A DNA stretch of 64,000 nt from Nostoc sp. S4 (GCA_029379225.1 JAQYWR010000022.1:55808-119807), one strand, 5' to 3'. Positions 53,901-62,885 are shown, numbered from the stretch's first letter. The notes: generated by a model from the letters alone, not told the origin. Numbers and translations: made by a program.

Positions 53901-56900
53901 TCGAGTCCGCCAGATGGCATTGGGTGCTTATGCTCATCAAGATATGCCCTTTGAAAAACTGGTGGAAGAATTGCAACCAGAACGAGATACTAGCCGCAAC
54001 CCACTATTTCAAGTGTGGTTTAATATGCTCAACTTAAGGGACATCCAACTGGAAATACCTGGGGTGGCAGTAGAACCAATGTCAATGTTAGAAACAGCTT
54101 CTAAATTTGACTTAACTTTGTATGTTACAGAGCAAAACCAAGGAATCAAACTTGATTTAGTCTACAATACTGATTTATTTACTCGAGAGCGGACGATGGA
54201 AATGCTCGATCAATTCCATTATTTGCTCGAGCAAATTGTTGCTGCTCCAGACAGACAAATTAATTTGTATTCTCTTGTCACACCAGAAGCGCGATTTTTG
54301 CTGCCAGAACCAAGTGCAGTGTTGCCAGAACCAGAGTACGAATTGGTAACAACAATGTTTACCTCTTGGGTAAACTCGATCCCAGAACATTCAGCAGTTC
54401 GTCAAGGATCTCGCACTCGAAATTATAGGGAATTAGGCAAAAGCGCTCAAGCGTTAGCACGGGTTTTATTATCCCAGGGAGTCCAACAGGGAGATGTAGT
54501 AGCGGTATTTGGGACGCGAAGCTTCGGGCTGATTGCAAGTATGATGAGCGTACTTTTGAGTGGCGGTGTGCTGTTGACACTCGATCCGAAACTGCCTAGC
54601 GATCGCCACCAACTTATGCTACGAGAAGCTAAAGCTAAATACATTATATATATAGATACTCAGGTTGAAGAAGACAGGAATATAGCTGAATCTTTAATCA
54701 GTATTTATGTAAATCCAGATACAGGAGAAATTTTAAATTCATCCAAGGGCAATAATCAAACCGTCAACTTGCCGCAAATCGCTGGTGACGATGCAGCTTA
54801 TATTTTCTTTACTTCCGGCACCACAGGTGTACCAAAAGGAGTGCTGGGGTGTCACAAAGGAATGGCACATTTTCTTAACTGGCAACGACAGACATTTAAA
54901 ATTGGTCAGCAAGACCGTGTTGCCCAATTGACAGGTCTTTCCTTTGATGTCGTCCTGAGGGATATTTTCTTACCTTTGACTAGTGGTGCAACCCTGTGTT
55001 TGCCAGAGGAAGGAGATAACTTAGAACCGAGTAGAATTTTGCCTTACTTAGAACAGGAGGAAATTTCTATATTGCACACAGTTCCTTCGTTGGCACAATC
55101 TTGGTTAGGTAATGTACCCTCAGGAGTTTTTTTACGTAACTTACGCTGGTTATTTTTTGCTGGAGAACCTCTCAAGGAAACACTTGTACTTCGGTGGCGC
55201 GACGCTTTCCCAGAATCAGGAGAAATTGTGAATCTTTATGGACCGACAGAGACAACTTTAGCCAAATGTTATTACCGAGTCCCTGTTAAGTGTACACCTG
55301 GAGTACAGCCAGTAGGATCGCCATTACCACAAACCCAAGCACTGGTTTTCACACCAAATCATCAACTGTGTGGCATTGGTGAACCAGGAGAAATTGTTAT
55401 CCGAACTCCATTCCGGAGTTTGGGCTACATCAATGCCCAGCAAGAAAATCGTTCTCGGTTTGTCCAAAATCCCTTTGGGAATGAGGAACAAGATTGGATT
55501 TATTATACAGGCGATCGCGGTAGCTATGGTCCAGATGGTTCTCTACAAATTCTCGGTCGCCAAGATCATCAAGTCAAAATCCGTGGGATACGCATTGAAC
55601 CAGGGGAAATTGAGACGGTATTAGCCCAACACCCAAATGTATTCCAGACTGTAGTAATTGCCCGTGAAGATGTTCCTGGGGATCAACGTTTAGTAGCTTA
55701 CATTATCCCGAATCAGGACTCAGTAACTACAATTAGTGAAATCCGACGCTTCCTCTCGACAAAGCTGCCACAGTACATGCTACCTTCAGCTTTCGTCTTG
55801 CTGGACACCATACCCCTAACTGCTAATGGCAAGGTAAACCGCCGCGCTCTACCTGCACCTGATTTATCAAGGCAAGAGCCAGAAGGAACTTTTGTTGCTC
55901 CCCGCAATCAAGTGGAACGCCAGCTAACAGAGATTTGGGAACAACTTTTAGGCGTCCAGCCCATTGGCGTTCAAGATAACTTTTTTGAACTAGGAGGACA
56001 CTCTCTACTAGCAGTAAAACTATTTTGGCAAATTGAGAAGACATTTAATAAAAATCTGCCGCTTGCCATTCTTTTCCAGTCAAGTACTGTAGAGGCTTTA
56101 GCCAAAATAATTTGCCAACAACAAGATTTAGCAACAAACATGGCTTCACTAGACGATAAATCAACAACTACTTGGTCATCCCTGGTAGCAATTCAACCCA
56201 CTGGTTCCAAGCCACCTTTTTTCTGTATTCACGGACTAGGTGGAGAAGTCTTGTGTTTTCGTGAATTGGCATTATATCTTGGCTTAGAACAACCATTTTA
56301 CGGACTACAACCACGGGGGCTGGATGGAAAACATCCTCTCGATACTCGTGTTGAAGACATGGCCGCACACTACATTCAAGAAATTAAGATCCTTCAACCG
56401 AATGGCCCTTATTTTCTCGGAGGTTATTCCTTTGGAGGTGCAGTTGCCTTCGAGATGGCTCGACAACTCCACGAACAAGGTGAAGAAATTGGTATTTTAA
56501 TTATCCTTGATAGTTGTCGTCCTGGTTATAGCAAGCGATCGCCGTTTCTCAAACGAATGTTCTTGCATTTAAATAAAATTGCTCAACAAGGACCGATGTA
56601 CCTTTGGCAAACGCTCATGAGATGGAGCTATTGGAAGAAGTCGCGTTTCCAAAATAGATATAAACGTTACTTGGAAGTAGCACTTGATTTACCTGAAACT
56701 GACAAACATTTAGAAATTATAGATAGTAACACCCAAGCTATTAGTAAATATATTTACCCAGTTTATCCTGGTCGAGCTATCCTCTTGCGAACTGAGGATC
56801 GGAATCGAGACGAAGCTATAGGTACACAATACGATCCTCAATTCGGTTGGGGTGACCTAGTTACTGGAGGATTAGATATTCATTACGTTCCCGGCTCTCA

Positions 56901-56988
56901 CCTTTCCCTATTTCGTGAACCCCACGTACAGGTGTTAGCTGACATATTGAAAAATTGCTTAATTCAAGCGCAGTCTGCAAAAAATTAA
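50980..56988 (+). CDS. Bimodular nonribosomal peptide synthetase, A-PCP-C-A-PCP-TE
   Basis: A complete two-module NRPS of 2002 residues. Module 1: A domain from about 45 (YTSGSTGQPKGVM, NCYGPTEAS, KTGDLARYN, NGKIDRRAL) and PCP1 with carrier Ser 611 (GGHSLLAT). Then a C domain with the active HHIASDG at 797-803. Module 2: a divergent A domain (FFTSGTTGVPKGV, NLYGPTETT, YTGDRGSYG, NGKVNRRAL), PCP2 with Ser 1675, and a type I thioesterase with GYSFGG (Ser 1817), LDSCRP and a late GSHLSLF His. By-eye specificity residues are D-P-W-A-T-G-C-I-D for A1 and D-V-R-H-F-A-L-L-A for A2; neither matches a code I trust. It should make and release a dipeptide. No MbtH or transporter gene is near. Confidence 0.93.
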   Translation: MQINSHTSEYKENIPLDSLTHILGTEVAYESSNIQPFAQDLCIHQMFEMQVERSPQAIAVVFEDTQLTYQQLNQQANQLAHYLRTLGVGPEVLVGICLERSLEMIVGLLGILKAGGAYVPLDPSYPKERLAFILEDTQTPVLLTQEKLVKNLPPHQAQVICLDLLLRENAQNNQDNPVNQTTLDNLIYVIYTSGSTGQPKGVMIPHSGICNQLYWRQTTFRLTETDKVLLTISFSFDPSVWQIFWPLCFGGQLIMARPGGHQDAAYLVKVITEQQITVLALVPSILRVLLEEKGIENCQFLRHVTCGGEALPSELIERFFAQLNLDNVLHNCYGPTEASIDTTFWTCQRNTNYTIAPIGRPITNAQVYILDENLQPVPVGESGELYIGGIGLARGYLNRPELTKQKFISNPFNFLLDNTGEDLESSKNIESENKFQNLESPRFYKTGDLARYNSDGNIEFLGRIDLQVKIRGFRVELGEIEAVLSQHPALTQTLVIAREDVPGDKRLVAYIVANPEQIPTQVELRHFLQGRLPEYMIPSYFVFLDTLPLNPNGKIDRRALPAPDISDLGLSTNFVPPQNPTEEVLASIWAKVLHLEQIGIHNNFFELGGHSLLATQVMSRVRQAFGIEIPLQLLFENPTIANLAQAIAENQITENNPQNQTIPQIANRESAPLSFAQQRVWFLQQLEPNSRAYIISDAQRLSGELNVNVLQQALDAIVVHHQALRTNFIKSVDGSPIQVIALPRSVELKIIKVTHEQAQCLLNQEAQSPFNLESDLMLRASLLQINETEQILLLVMHHIASDGWSMGILWQQLAAVYEAFLNGKPSPLAKLPIQYADFAVWQHQWLSGEVLSNQINYWKTQLAGANTVLELPADRPRPPIQTYQGAAQSLMLPQSLSASLTELSRQEGVTLFMTLLAAFGAILHRYTGQEDILIGSPIAGRNRSEIEGLIGFFINTVVLRTDFSGNPSFRSVLSRVRQMALGAYAHQDMPFEKLVEELQPERDTSRNPLFQVWFNMLNLRDIQLEIPGVAVEPMSMLETASKFDLTLYVTEQNQGIKLDLVYNTDLFTRERTMEMLDQFHYLLEQIVAAPDRQINLYSLVTPEARFLLPEPSAVLPEPEYELVTTMFTSWVNSIPEHSAVRQGSRTRNYRELGKSAQALARVLLSQGVQQGDVVAVFGTRSFGLIASMMSVLLSGGVLLTLDPKLPSDRHQLMLREAKAKYIIYIDTQVEEDRNIAESLISIYVNPDTGEILNSSKGNNQTVNLPQIAGDDAAYIFFTSGTTGVPKGVLGCHKGMAHFLNWQRQTFKIGQQDRVAQLTGLSFDVVLRDIFLPLTSGATLCLPEEGDNLEPSRILPYLEQEEISILHTVPSLAQSWLGNVPSGVFLRNLRWLFFAGEPLKETLVLRWRDAFPESGEIVNLYGPTETTLAKCYYRVPVKCTPGVQPVGSPLPQTQALVFTPNHQLCGIGEPGEIVIRTPFRSLGYINAQQENRSRFVQNPFGNEEQDWIYYTGDRGSYGPDGSLQILGRQDHQVKIRGIRIEPGEIETVLAQHPNVFQTVVIAREDVPGDQRLVAYIIPNQDSVTTISEIRRFLSTKLPQYMLPSAFVLLDTIPLTANGKVNRRALPAPDLSRQEPEGTFVAPRNQVERQLTEIWEQLLGVQPIGVQDNFFELGGHSLLAVKLFWQIEKTFNKNLPLAILFQSSTVEALAKIICQQQDLATNMASLDDKSTTTWSSLVAIQPTGSKPPFFCIHGLGGEVLCFRELALYLGLEQPFYGLQPRGLDGKHPLDTRVEDMAAHYIQEIKILQPNGPYFLGGYSFGGAVAFEMARQLHEQGEEIGILIILDSCRPGYSKRSPFLKRMFLHLNKIAQQGPMYLWQTLMRWSYWKKSRFQNRYKRYLEVALDLPETDKHLEIIDSNTQAISKYIYPVYPGRAILLRTEDRNRDEAIGTQYDPQFGWGDLVTGGLDIHYVPGSHLSLFREPHVQVLADILKNCLIQAQSAKN

Positions 56989-57040
56989 GCTTGTTACCTG
57001 TTGACTGTCAACCATCAGCAGTTAACAAACCTTATATAAT

Positions 57041-57090
57041 AAAGCTGAGACACCCTTTTTTAATGTAATTACAGTCTCAGCTTTTTGACA
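57041..57090. terminator. Two-way terminator between the NRPS and GT39 genes
   Basis: AAAGCTGAGAC at 57041-57051 pairs with GTCTCAGCTTT at 57074-57084, an 11-bp stem with a 22-base loop. On the plus strand it is followed by TTGACATTTTTT, on the minus strand by ATTATATAAGG. It lies between two convergent stop codons (56988 and 57109). Confidence 0.8.
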
Positions 57091-57108
57091 TTTTTTAAAC
57101 TATCAAAC

Positions 57109-58596
57109 TCATGGTAGTTTAACGATAAAGTTCGTACTATCTTTGAGAAGATTCGGATGTTGATTGAGAAAATTATGAACTTTTTGTTTTTGTTCATCAT
57201 TTACAAAAAAATTATAGCTCTCCACAAAATTTAAACTACCTACCAGATACTTAGCTCCTAAGTTAGCTATAGATAAAATATATTTGTCGCTGACATCACT
57301 ATGGTTAATTAGCCAACCTTTTCGATGTGATAAATAAAGTAATGTGGGGTCACTACCAGTAGTAGCAATTATTAGTGACTCAGATTCAGTATTTTGTTTT
57401 ACTTGCTGTGCTAGTTGAAAAACAGCCGATTTATTTATTCTTTCCTTGAACATATAATCAATAGTATAAATAGTACAACTAGCAGCTAGAGTTAGACATA
57501 AGCATAATATTATAGCTTTTCTATAATTAGTTTGGTTTGCAGTTTTATCCAAGTATTGATTACAAGCTTTACCCATAAATATTACTCCAGGAAGCATAAA
57601 TTGGAGTTGATAATATTCATGAACTAGACTAGTAACAGGTACTACAATCCAAGTTAATATTACTGAAATTAACCAAATATCTAAGACATATTCTTGCCTA
57701 GTTTTTCTAGGAACCAACAATCCTAATAAAAAGATGACAAAGCCAAAAATAGCAAAATGTCTAACACTAGTTCTAAATAATATTTCTGTCCAAAAATGTA
57801 AGGTTAGTACAATATTGTAGTTATATCTATTTGTTGAGCCTGACCAAAAACCAAAAGTATTACCATACTCTAAAAATAGCTGATGAGCATGGTAATACCA
57901 GATAAATACAGATGCTAATATCAATATGCTATAAATCCATAGAGATATTTGAAGAAAGACTTTAATACCAAATTTAGTCCATGCTAAGTAAAAAATTGGA
58001 ATTCCTAAGTATATTATTGGTAAAACTTTGATTAGACAAGCTAACCCTACAAAGATTCCTGACAGAATTAATTCTTGCCATTTTTCTGAGTCCAGCCAAT
58101 TAATAAAATAGTATATACTAATAATTGAACACATTAACAGCATCGACTCTGGCTGAAAAGTTCTACTATAATAAATATTCAAAGGTAAAATTACAAAAAA
58201 TAAGCCAGACCAGAATGCAACTTTTTTATTTAAAATTTTGATAACTAGCTGATATAAAAAGTAAAGAGCTATTAAAAAATATATAATTGATGTTAATCTT
58301 CCCCAAAATTCTGAAACTCCAAAAAGCTTATAAATAAGAGCAATAATAAATGAATAAATTGGAAACTCTGTTTCGCAATAACCTGGTGAATTCCCTCCCC
58401 AATCAATTTGAGGATAAAAGAAGTTAAAATCATTCTCGTAAAAATTTCTAGCTATTGCTGCTGTATCTGATTGACGCCATGAATGAATACCGATAATTGG
58501 GGAATTAATATTGTAAATCCTGAGAACTATAGCTAAAATTATTAATAAAAGTATAAGTGAGTTTTGGGATTGGTTTTTAATAAGACTATTTTGCAT
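57109..58596 (-). CDS. GT39/ArnT-like membrane glycosyltransferase
   Basis: The protein of about 495 residues has roughly 11 membrane helices. Its first loop has the family's acidic and tryptophan motif (HSWRQSDTAAIARNFYEN near residues 36-53 of this start, with the catalytic-type Asp), followed by FFYPQIDWGGNSPG. This is the GT39/PMT_2 (ArnT-like) pattern: enzymes that use polyprenyl-phosphate sugars to glycosylate lipids, proteins or polysaccharides on the outer face of the membrane. The start is uncertain: ATG 58596 places the first helix as usual, while a TTG at 58680 would overlap the preceding gene by 13 bp. Extremely AT-rich. Confidence 0.8.
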   Translation of the reverse strand: MQNSLIKNQSQNSLILLLIILAIVLRIYNINSPIIGIHSWRQSDTAAIARNFYENDFNFFYPQIDWGGNSPGYCETEFPIYSFIIALIYKLFGVSEFWGRLTSIIYFLIALYFLYQLVIKILNKKVAFWSGLFFVILPLNIYYSRTFQPESMLLMCSIISIYYFINWLDSEKWQELILSGIFVGLACLIKVLPIIYLGIPIFYLAWTKFGIKVFLQISLWIYSILILASVFIWYYHAHQLFLEYGNTFGFWSGSTNRYNYNIVLTLHFWTEILFRTSVRHFAIFGFVIFLLGLLVPRKTRQEYVLDIWLISVILTWIVVPVTSLVHEYYQLQFMLPGVIFMGKACNQYLDKTANQTNYRKAIILCLCLTLAASCTIYTIDYMFKERINKSAVFQLAQQVKQNTESESLIIATTGSDPTLLYLSHRKGWLINHSDVSDKYILSIANLGAKYLVGSLNFVESYNFFVNDEQKQKVHNFLNQHPNLLKDSTNFIVKLP

Positions 58597-58667
58597 ATAC
58601 TTATATAAATTAATATCCTCAATCCTTACTAAAAATAGGTTTAAAAATATCAATACCTTTTCTTGAA

Positions 58668-59975
58668 TTATCCTACCCAATGGTTATTACCCCAACGATA
58701 CCACTGTTCGACTAATCCTAACCCAGAAACTAAGATACATCCGTAAAGAAATTCTCGTGTTTTCGGAGTATCAAGATGGTCTGTTACCATTCCAAAAGCA
58801 ATAAAAAAGAAGGGCGTTGCAAAAACAAATCTTGCTAGGCTATAGAGATAACCTGAAGCCGCTAAAAATCCAATAGCTGCATTAGCTATACAAATGAATA
58901 AGGAAAAAAAGAACACATAATTTGTTTGTAGTTGGACAATAGTTGGAGTTACAGATTGAGGAGTAATTTTACCAGCTTTGGCTAACTGCCAAGAACGAAT
59001 AAAATAAATCAAAATCGCTATAGGAGGATAAAAAAGGGTTATCCATAGTAGAGGATGTTTAGGCACATACAGTGAAACTTCCTTGCGTTTGGCATGAAAG
59101 TAAATAAGGATAATCGCTAGAAATAATAAAATAAATGGAAAGTACAGACCGTGTAAATCATTTAACAGAGATCTGGGAAACAGCAGAAATAACGGTCGTA
59201 GCTGAAGAGTCCTTCCCCACTCTATCTGAGCTTGAAAGGGAGCCAAAAAGTTGCCTGTTGATAATAAACAATAAATGCCGTAAATCGAATAACCTACGAT
59301 AGCGCATATAGCAATTAATCCAGTTAGGATAATATATTCTTTCCACTGCTTAATTTGGAAATGAGTTTTAGGTTCTAACTGACTTCCTAAAAATACGCAA
59401 ATGAGTGCAGAAAATGAAGCAAACAGAAGTTGCACTAAACTTGGTCGAGACACAGACATTAAAATCACGGATACTGCTAAGATACCATTCCAAAGCACAG
59501 AAGTTGGAAATAAGAGAGCTACCACACTAATAATTGCCCAGAACGAGAACAAGCTTTCAGTGTAGCCAATACTGTGAAAAATAGAATTGGGATTAAGAAC
59601 GTAAAGGATGAGAGTGATAAAGCTGAGACTTTCTGACTTAATTACTTTTTGTAAAACAAATAAAATGATAGGCAGTGACAAAACAAAGAGGATGTTACAG
59701 AGGATAAAAGCATACCGAAGCCCAACAACAGGACTTTCTGGAGCAAATAAATGATTTATTTGAGACCAAAGTGGGTAGAAGGCTTGACAACGAGGATTTA
59801 AACCTAGATTGACATAATGAATTGCATCCCAGTACTGAAACTCTTTTCCCTCTTGTACTGCTAATTTTGCAATTCCATTCGGTGAAAGCAGGATACCTAT
59901 ACTACTGCAAACAATATAAAATAGGAGAGTAAGAAGAATTTGCTTCCAAAAGGAAAAAGAAAATAAGCTTTTCAT
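58668..59975 (-). CDS. PIG-V-like membrane mannosyltransferase
   Basis: This 435-aa protein has about ten to eleven membrane helices. WDAIHYVNLG near residues 49-58, FYPLWSQ near 66-72 and LNPNSIFHSIGYTESLF near 127-143 agree with the PIG-V/GPI mannosyltransferase family, which has W-D-x-x-H-Y/F and N-P-A-S-x-F-x-S motifs. Bacterial members transfer sugars, probably mannose from polyprenyl-phosphate mannose, outside the cytoplasm. With the GT39-like gene immediately downstream, it may form a two-gene unit that modifies the surface polymer or an envelope protein. The substrate is unknown. Confidence 0.75.
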   Translation of the reverse strand: MKSLFSFSFWKQILLTLLFYIVCSSIGILLSPNGIAKLAVQEGKEFQYWDAIHYVNLGLNPRCQAFYPLWSQINHLFAPESPVVGLRYAFILCNILFVLSLPIILFVLQKVIKSESLSFITLILYVLNPNSIFHSIGYTESLFSFWAIISVVALLFPTSVLWNGILAVSVILMSVSRPSLVQLLFASFSALICVFLGSQLEPKTHFQIKQWKEYIILTGLIAICAIVGYSIYGIYCLLSTGNFLAPFQAQIEWGRTLQLRPLFLLFPRSLLNDLHGLYFPFILLFLAIILIYFHAKRKEVSLYVPKHPLLWITLFYPPIAILIYFIRSWQLAKAGKITPQSVTPTIVQLQTNYVFFFSLFICIANAAIGFLAASGYLYSLARFVFATPFFFIAFGMVTDHLDTPKTREFLYGCILVSGLGLVEQWYRWGNNHWVG

Positions 59976-60056
59976 GCAAAATCTGAAAATTAAAGCGCGA
60001 ACACTTGATTAATAATCGTACTATTTTGCATATATAATATTACATTTTTTATAAAT

Positions 60057-60923
60057 TTAAATATTAGAATCAAAGTCTACGATTAAAGAAAGAGCTAGTT
60101 GATATAGTTGACGGCGGGGAAGAGAAGTAACTTTTGCTAATTGACGGCTAGCTTGCGATCGCGATATTCCTTGATTAATTAATTGTTTCAATTCAGCTTT
60201 TAATTCCTCTTGTGTTAATTGGGGCTGACTTGATGAAATTCCTGCAACAACCAAGGTATATTCACCTTGGGGTTCTCTTTGGCTGTAATCCGCGATCGCC
60301 TCGGCAGTTGTTCCCCGCCAAAATTCTTCATACAATTTAGTTAACTCCCGTCCTAGCACGATTTGGCGATCGCTTCCCAAAACCTCTGCTAAGTCTTGTA
60401 AAGTATCTCGCAAGCGGTGCGGCGATTCGTAGAAAATTAATGTGCGAGATTCTGTTTGCAGAGATTCTAAATGTTCTCGTCGCTGTTGGCTTTTTGGGGG
60501 TAGAAAACCTTCAAACACAAATCGATCCGTTGGTAGTCCAGCTGCACTCAAAGCGGTTATTGCTGCACTAGCGCCAGGAATCGGAACTACAGGAATCCCC
60601 GTTGCAATACAGGCTTTCACCAATTCATATCCAGGATCGGATATTCCTGGCATTCCAGCATCACTGACCAGTGCGATCGCTTTATTGTTAGCCAAATATT
60701 CTAATAATTCTGGAATCCGACTGGTACGATTATGTTCATGGTAACTTACTTGGGGTGTCTTAATTTCAAAATGCTGTAGCAATTTTCCTGTGTGACGCGT
60801 GTCTTCCGCAGCAATGAGATCCACAGTTTGTAAAATTCGCACAGCCCGAAAGGTTATATCTTCTAAGTTGCCAATTGGGGTGCCGACGACGTAAAGTGTT
60901 CCTGGTTTGGGATCGGTTTGCAT
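60057..60923 (-). CDS. rsmI: 16S rRNA C1402 2'-O-methyltransferase RsmI
   Basis: RsmI methylates the 2'-OH of cytidine 1402 in the decoding centre of 16S rRNA with S-adenosylmethionine. The 288-aa protein has the tetrapyrrole-methylase-like fold with motifs LYVVGTPIGNLEDITFRA near residues 9-26, AAEDTRHTGKLL near 37-48, VSDAGMPGISDPG near 84-96 and PGASAAITAL near 116-125. The C-terminal basic domain (GISRSQASRQLAKVTSLPRR) is usual. I start at ATG 60923; a TTG six bases earlier would add two residues. It has no obvious operon partner. Confidence 0.96.
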   Translation of the reverse strand: MQTDPKPGTLYVVGTPIGNLEDITFRAVRILQTVDLIAAEDTRHTGKLLQHFEIKTPQVSYHEHNRTSRIPELLEYLANNKAIALVSDAGMPGISDPGYELVKACIATGIPVVPIPGASAAITALSAAGLPTDRFVFEGFLPPKSQQRREHLESLQTESRTLIFYESPHRLRDTLQDLAEVLGSDRQIVLGRELTKLYEEFWRGTTAEAIADYSQREPQGEYTLVVAGISSSQPQLTQEELKAELKQLINQGISRSQASRQLAKVTSLPRRQLYQLALSLIVDFDSNI

Positions 60924-61029
60924 GAGCAAAAAGTTAGAAATTTAGAATTAGTAATAGAGACGCGATTAACCCTTGTCTGTTAATAGTTAGAAGTTAGGAC
61001 AAATAATTCATACACTACTACGAACACAA

Positions 61030-61896
61030 ATGACTAATTTATATTGTGGGTTATTTGTAGGTTTAGTAACCTTGGATTTGATTTACCTGGCTGAGTCTCC
61101 CCCGAAGAATAATCAAAAAATTGTTGCTACTGACTATAGTGTCGCAGCAGGCGGGCCAGCTACAAACGCGGCTGTAACTTTTAGTTATTTAGGTAATCAG
61201 GCTACAGTTTTGGGTGTGGTGGGTTCTCATCCAATAACGCAACTAATTCGAGGTGATTTGGCAAATTATCAAGTAGCGATCGCCGATTTAGAGCCTACCA
61301 CCGATTTAGCAATACCTGTTTCTTCGATTATTGTCGCCCAAACTACAGGACAACGAGCAGTAATTTCGATTAATGCTGTGAAAACTCAAGCCAGTAGCGG
61401 ATCTATCCCAGCTAATATTTTAGAAAATGTTGCCATAGTACTAATTGATGGACATCAAATGGCGGTTGGTTATTCCATAGCCCGAATGGCAAAAGCGCAG
61501 AATATCCCAGTAGTCATCGATGGTGGTAGTTGGAAACCTGGATTTGAACAAATTCTACCATTTGTAGATTACGCCATCTGTTCGGCTAATTTTTATCCTC
61601 CCAACTGTCAAACTTCAGAAGAGGTTTTTGCTTATCTGAGTAAATTTGATATTCCTCATATTGCCATTACTCACGGAGAAAAACCAATTGAATACTTAAG
61701 TTGTACTAAAACTGGTATTGTAGATGTGCCCCAGATTCAAGCCGTTGATACCTTAGCAGCTGGAGATATTTTTCATGGTGGCTTATGTCATTACATTTTA
61801 AGGGAAAGTTTTATCGATGCACTGGTACTAGCAGCTAATATCGCTGCTGATTCCTGTCAATTTTTTGGTACTCGACGCTGGATGGATTTTAGGTAG
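61030..61896 (+). CDS. PfkB-family carbohydrate kinase
   Basis: The 288-aa protein has both PfkB signatures. The N-terminal one has the glycine pair in AAGGPATNAAVTFSYLG near residues 39-55, which binds the substrate. The C-terminal one is DTLAAGDIFHGGLCHYIL near 239-256, where GAGD is varied to AAGD but the catalytic Asp is kept. An ATP-binding Asn/Gly region (AITHGEKPIEY) lies between. Family members phosphorylate sugars or nucleosides; the substrate is unknown. The CysQ-like gene follows 63 bp later on the same strand, so the two probably form an operon. Confidence 0.88.
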   Translation: MTNLYCGLFVGLVTLDLIYLAESPPKNNQKIVATDYSVAAGGPATNAAVTFSYLGNQATVLGVVGSHPITQLIRGDLANYQVAIADLEPTTDLAIPVSSIIVAQTTGQRAVISINAVKTQASSGSIPANILENVAIVLIDGHQMAVGYSIARMAKAQNIPVVIDGGSWKPGFEQILPFVDYAICSANFYPPNCQTSEEVFAYLSKFDIPHIAITHGEKPIEYLSCTKTGIVDVPQIQAVDTLAAGDIFHGGLCHYILRESFIDALVLAANIAADSCQFFGTRRWMDFR

Positions 61897-61959
61897 GAAC
61901 GTGCAGCTAGTGTGCCCCTACTCAGGTTATATATTTTTAAGTGAGATCAGACTCAATTA

Positions 61960-62820
61960 ATGAAAGACTTACAAGAAATATTAGCGATCGCTCGTCAGGT
62001 AGGTTGGGAAGCAGCTGATATACTGCGATCGTATTATCACGGCACTGCTAAAGATTCTAATTTAGCAGTACAATACAAACAAAATGAACCTGTTACCGTT
62101 GCCGATATAGCTGTCAGCCAATATATTTTAGAAAAGCTGCAAGTAAGTTTGGGTGATGAAGATTTTACTTACATCAGTGAAGAAACTTATCAATCTTTAA
62201 GTAAGTCTGCACAGGCGTCTACTCCTTGGGTATGGATTATTGACCCTTTGGATGGTACACGGGACTTTATCGAAAAAACTGGGGAGTATGCCATTCATAT
62301 TGCTTTAGTCAAGGAAACACGCCCAGTGTTAGCAGTGGTGGCAGTCCCAGAAACACAAAAGTTGTATTATGCGACAAAAGGCGGGGGAACGTTTAGAGAA
62401 ACACGTGATAGTTGTGTTCGTTTACAAGTATCTTCAGGTAAACGAGTTGAGGATTTAACCCTAGTCGTAAGTCGTTCTCACCGTAACCAACGTTTAAATT
62501 ATTTACTTCAAAACTTACCGTGTCAAAATCAAAAAGCTGTTGGCAGTGTGGGATGTAAAATTGCCACAATTGTCGAACAACAGGCAGAAATCTACATTTC
62601 TCTCTCCGGCAAATCTGCTCCCAAAGACTGGGATATCGCAGCCCCAGAACTGATTTTAACCGAAGCTGGAGGTAAATTTACTCACTTTGATGGTACAGCT
62701 TTGCAATACAATACTGATGATATTAATCAGTGGGGAGGTTTGCTGGCTAGTAACAGTGAATATCACAATGTACTGTGTACGGAAGCCCAAAGGATTTTAG
62801 CCCAATTCACAGATAGCTAA
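61960..62820 (+). CDS. cysQ: Inositol-monophosphatase-family phosphatase, probably CysQ (PAP phosphatase)
   Basis: This 286-aa protein has the lithium-sensitive phosphatase signature: EPVTVADIAVSQYI near residues 42-55, the EE pair of ISEETYQ near 71-77, WIIDPLDGTRDFIEKTGEY near 91-109, and WDIAAPELILTEAGG near 225-239, which supplies the metal-binding Asp residues. The RDFI segment after DPLDGT is usual for 3'(2'),5'-bisphosphate nucleotidases (CysQ), which remove 3'-phosphate from PAP formed in sulfate assimilation. Inositol or fructose phosphatases are the alternatives. It follows the PfkB-like gene. Confidence 0.85.
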   Translation: MKDLQEILAIARQVGWEAADILRSYYHGTAKDSNLAVQYKQNEPVTVADIAVSQYILEKLQVSLGDEDFTYISEETYQSLSKSAQASTPWVWIIDPLDGTRDFIEKTGEYAIHIALVKETRPVLAVVAVPETQKLYYATKGGGTFRETRDSCVRLQVSSGKRVEDLTLVVSRSHRNQRLNYLLQNLPCQNQKAVGSVGCKIATIVEQQAEIYISLSGKSAPKDWDIAAPELILTEAGGKFTHFDGTALQYNTDDINQWGGLLASNSEYHNVLCTEAQRILAQFTDS

Positions 62821-62857
62821 AACTGCTTAGGGTATTTGGAGATAAATATTTTCCAAT

Positions 62858-62885
62858 TTGCTAACACAGTTATTTATGGTATAAT
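62858..62885 (+). promoter_or_regulatory. Sigma-70-type promoter for rbpA (predicted)
   Basis: TTGCTA at 62858-62863 and TATAAT at 62880-62885 are 16 bases apart, a close match to the housekeeping consensus. Transcription would begin near 62892. Confidence 0.55.

Noticed and set aside
50980..56988. Naming the amino acids activated by the NRPS
   Set aside because: The by-eye pocket residues do not match a code I know with confidence.
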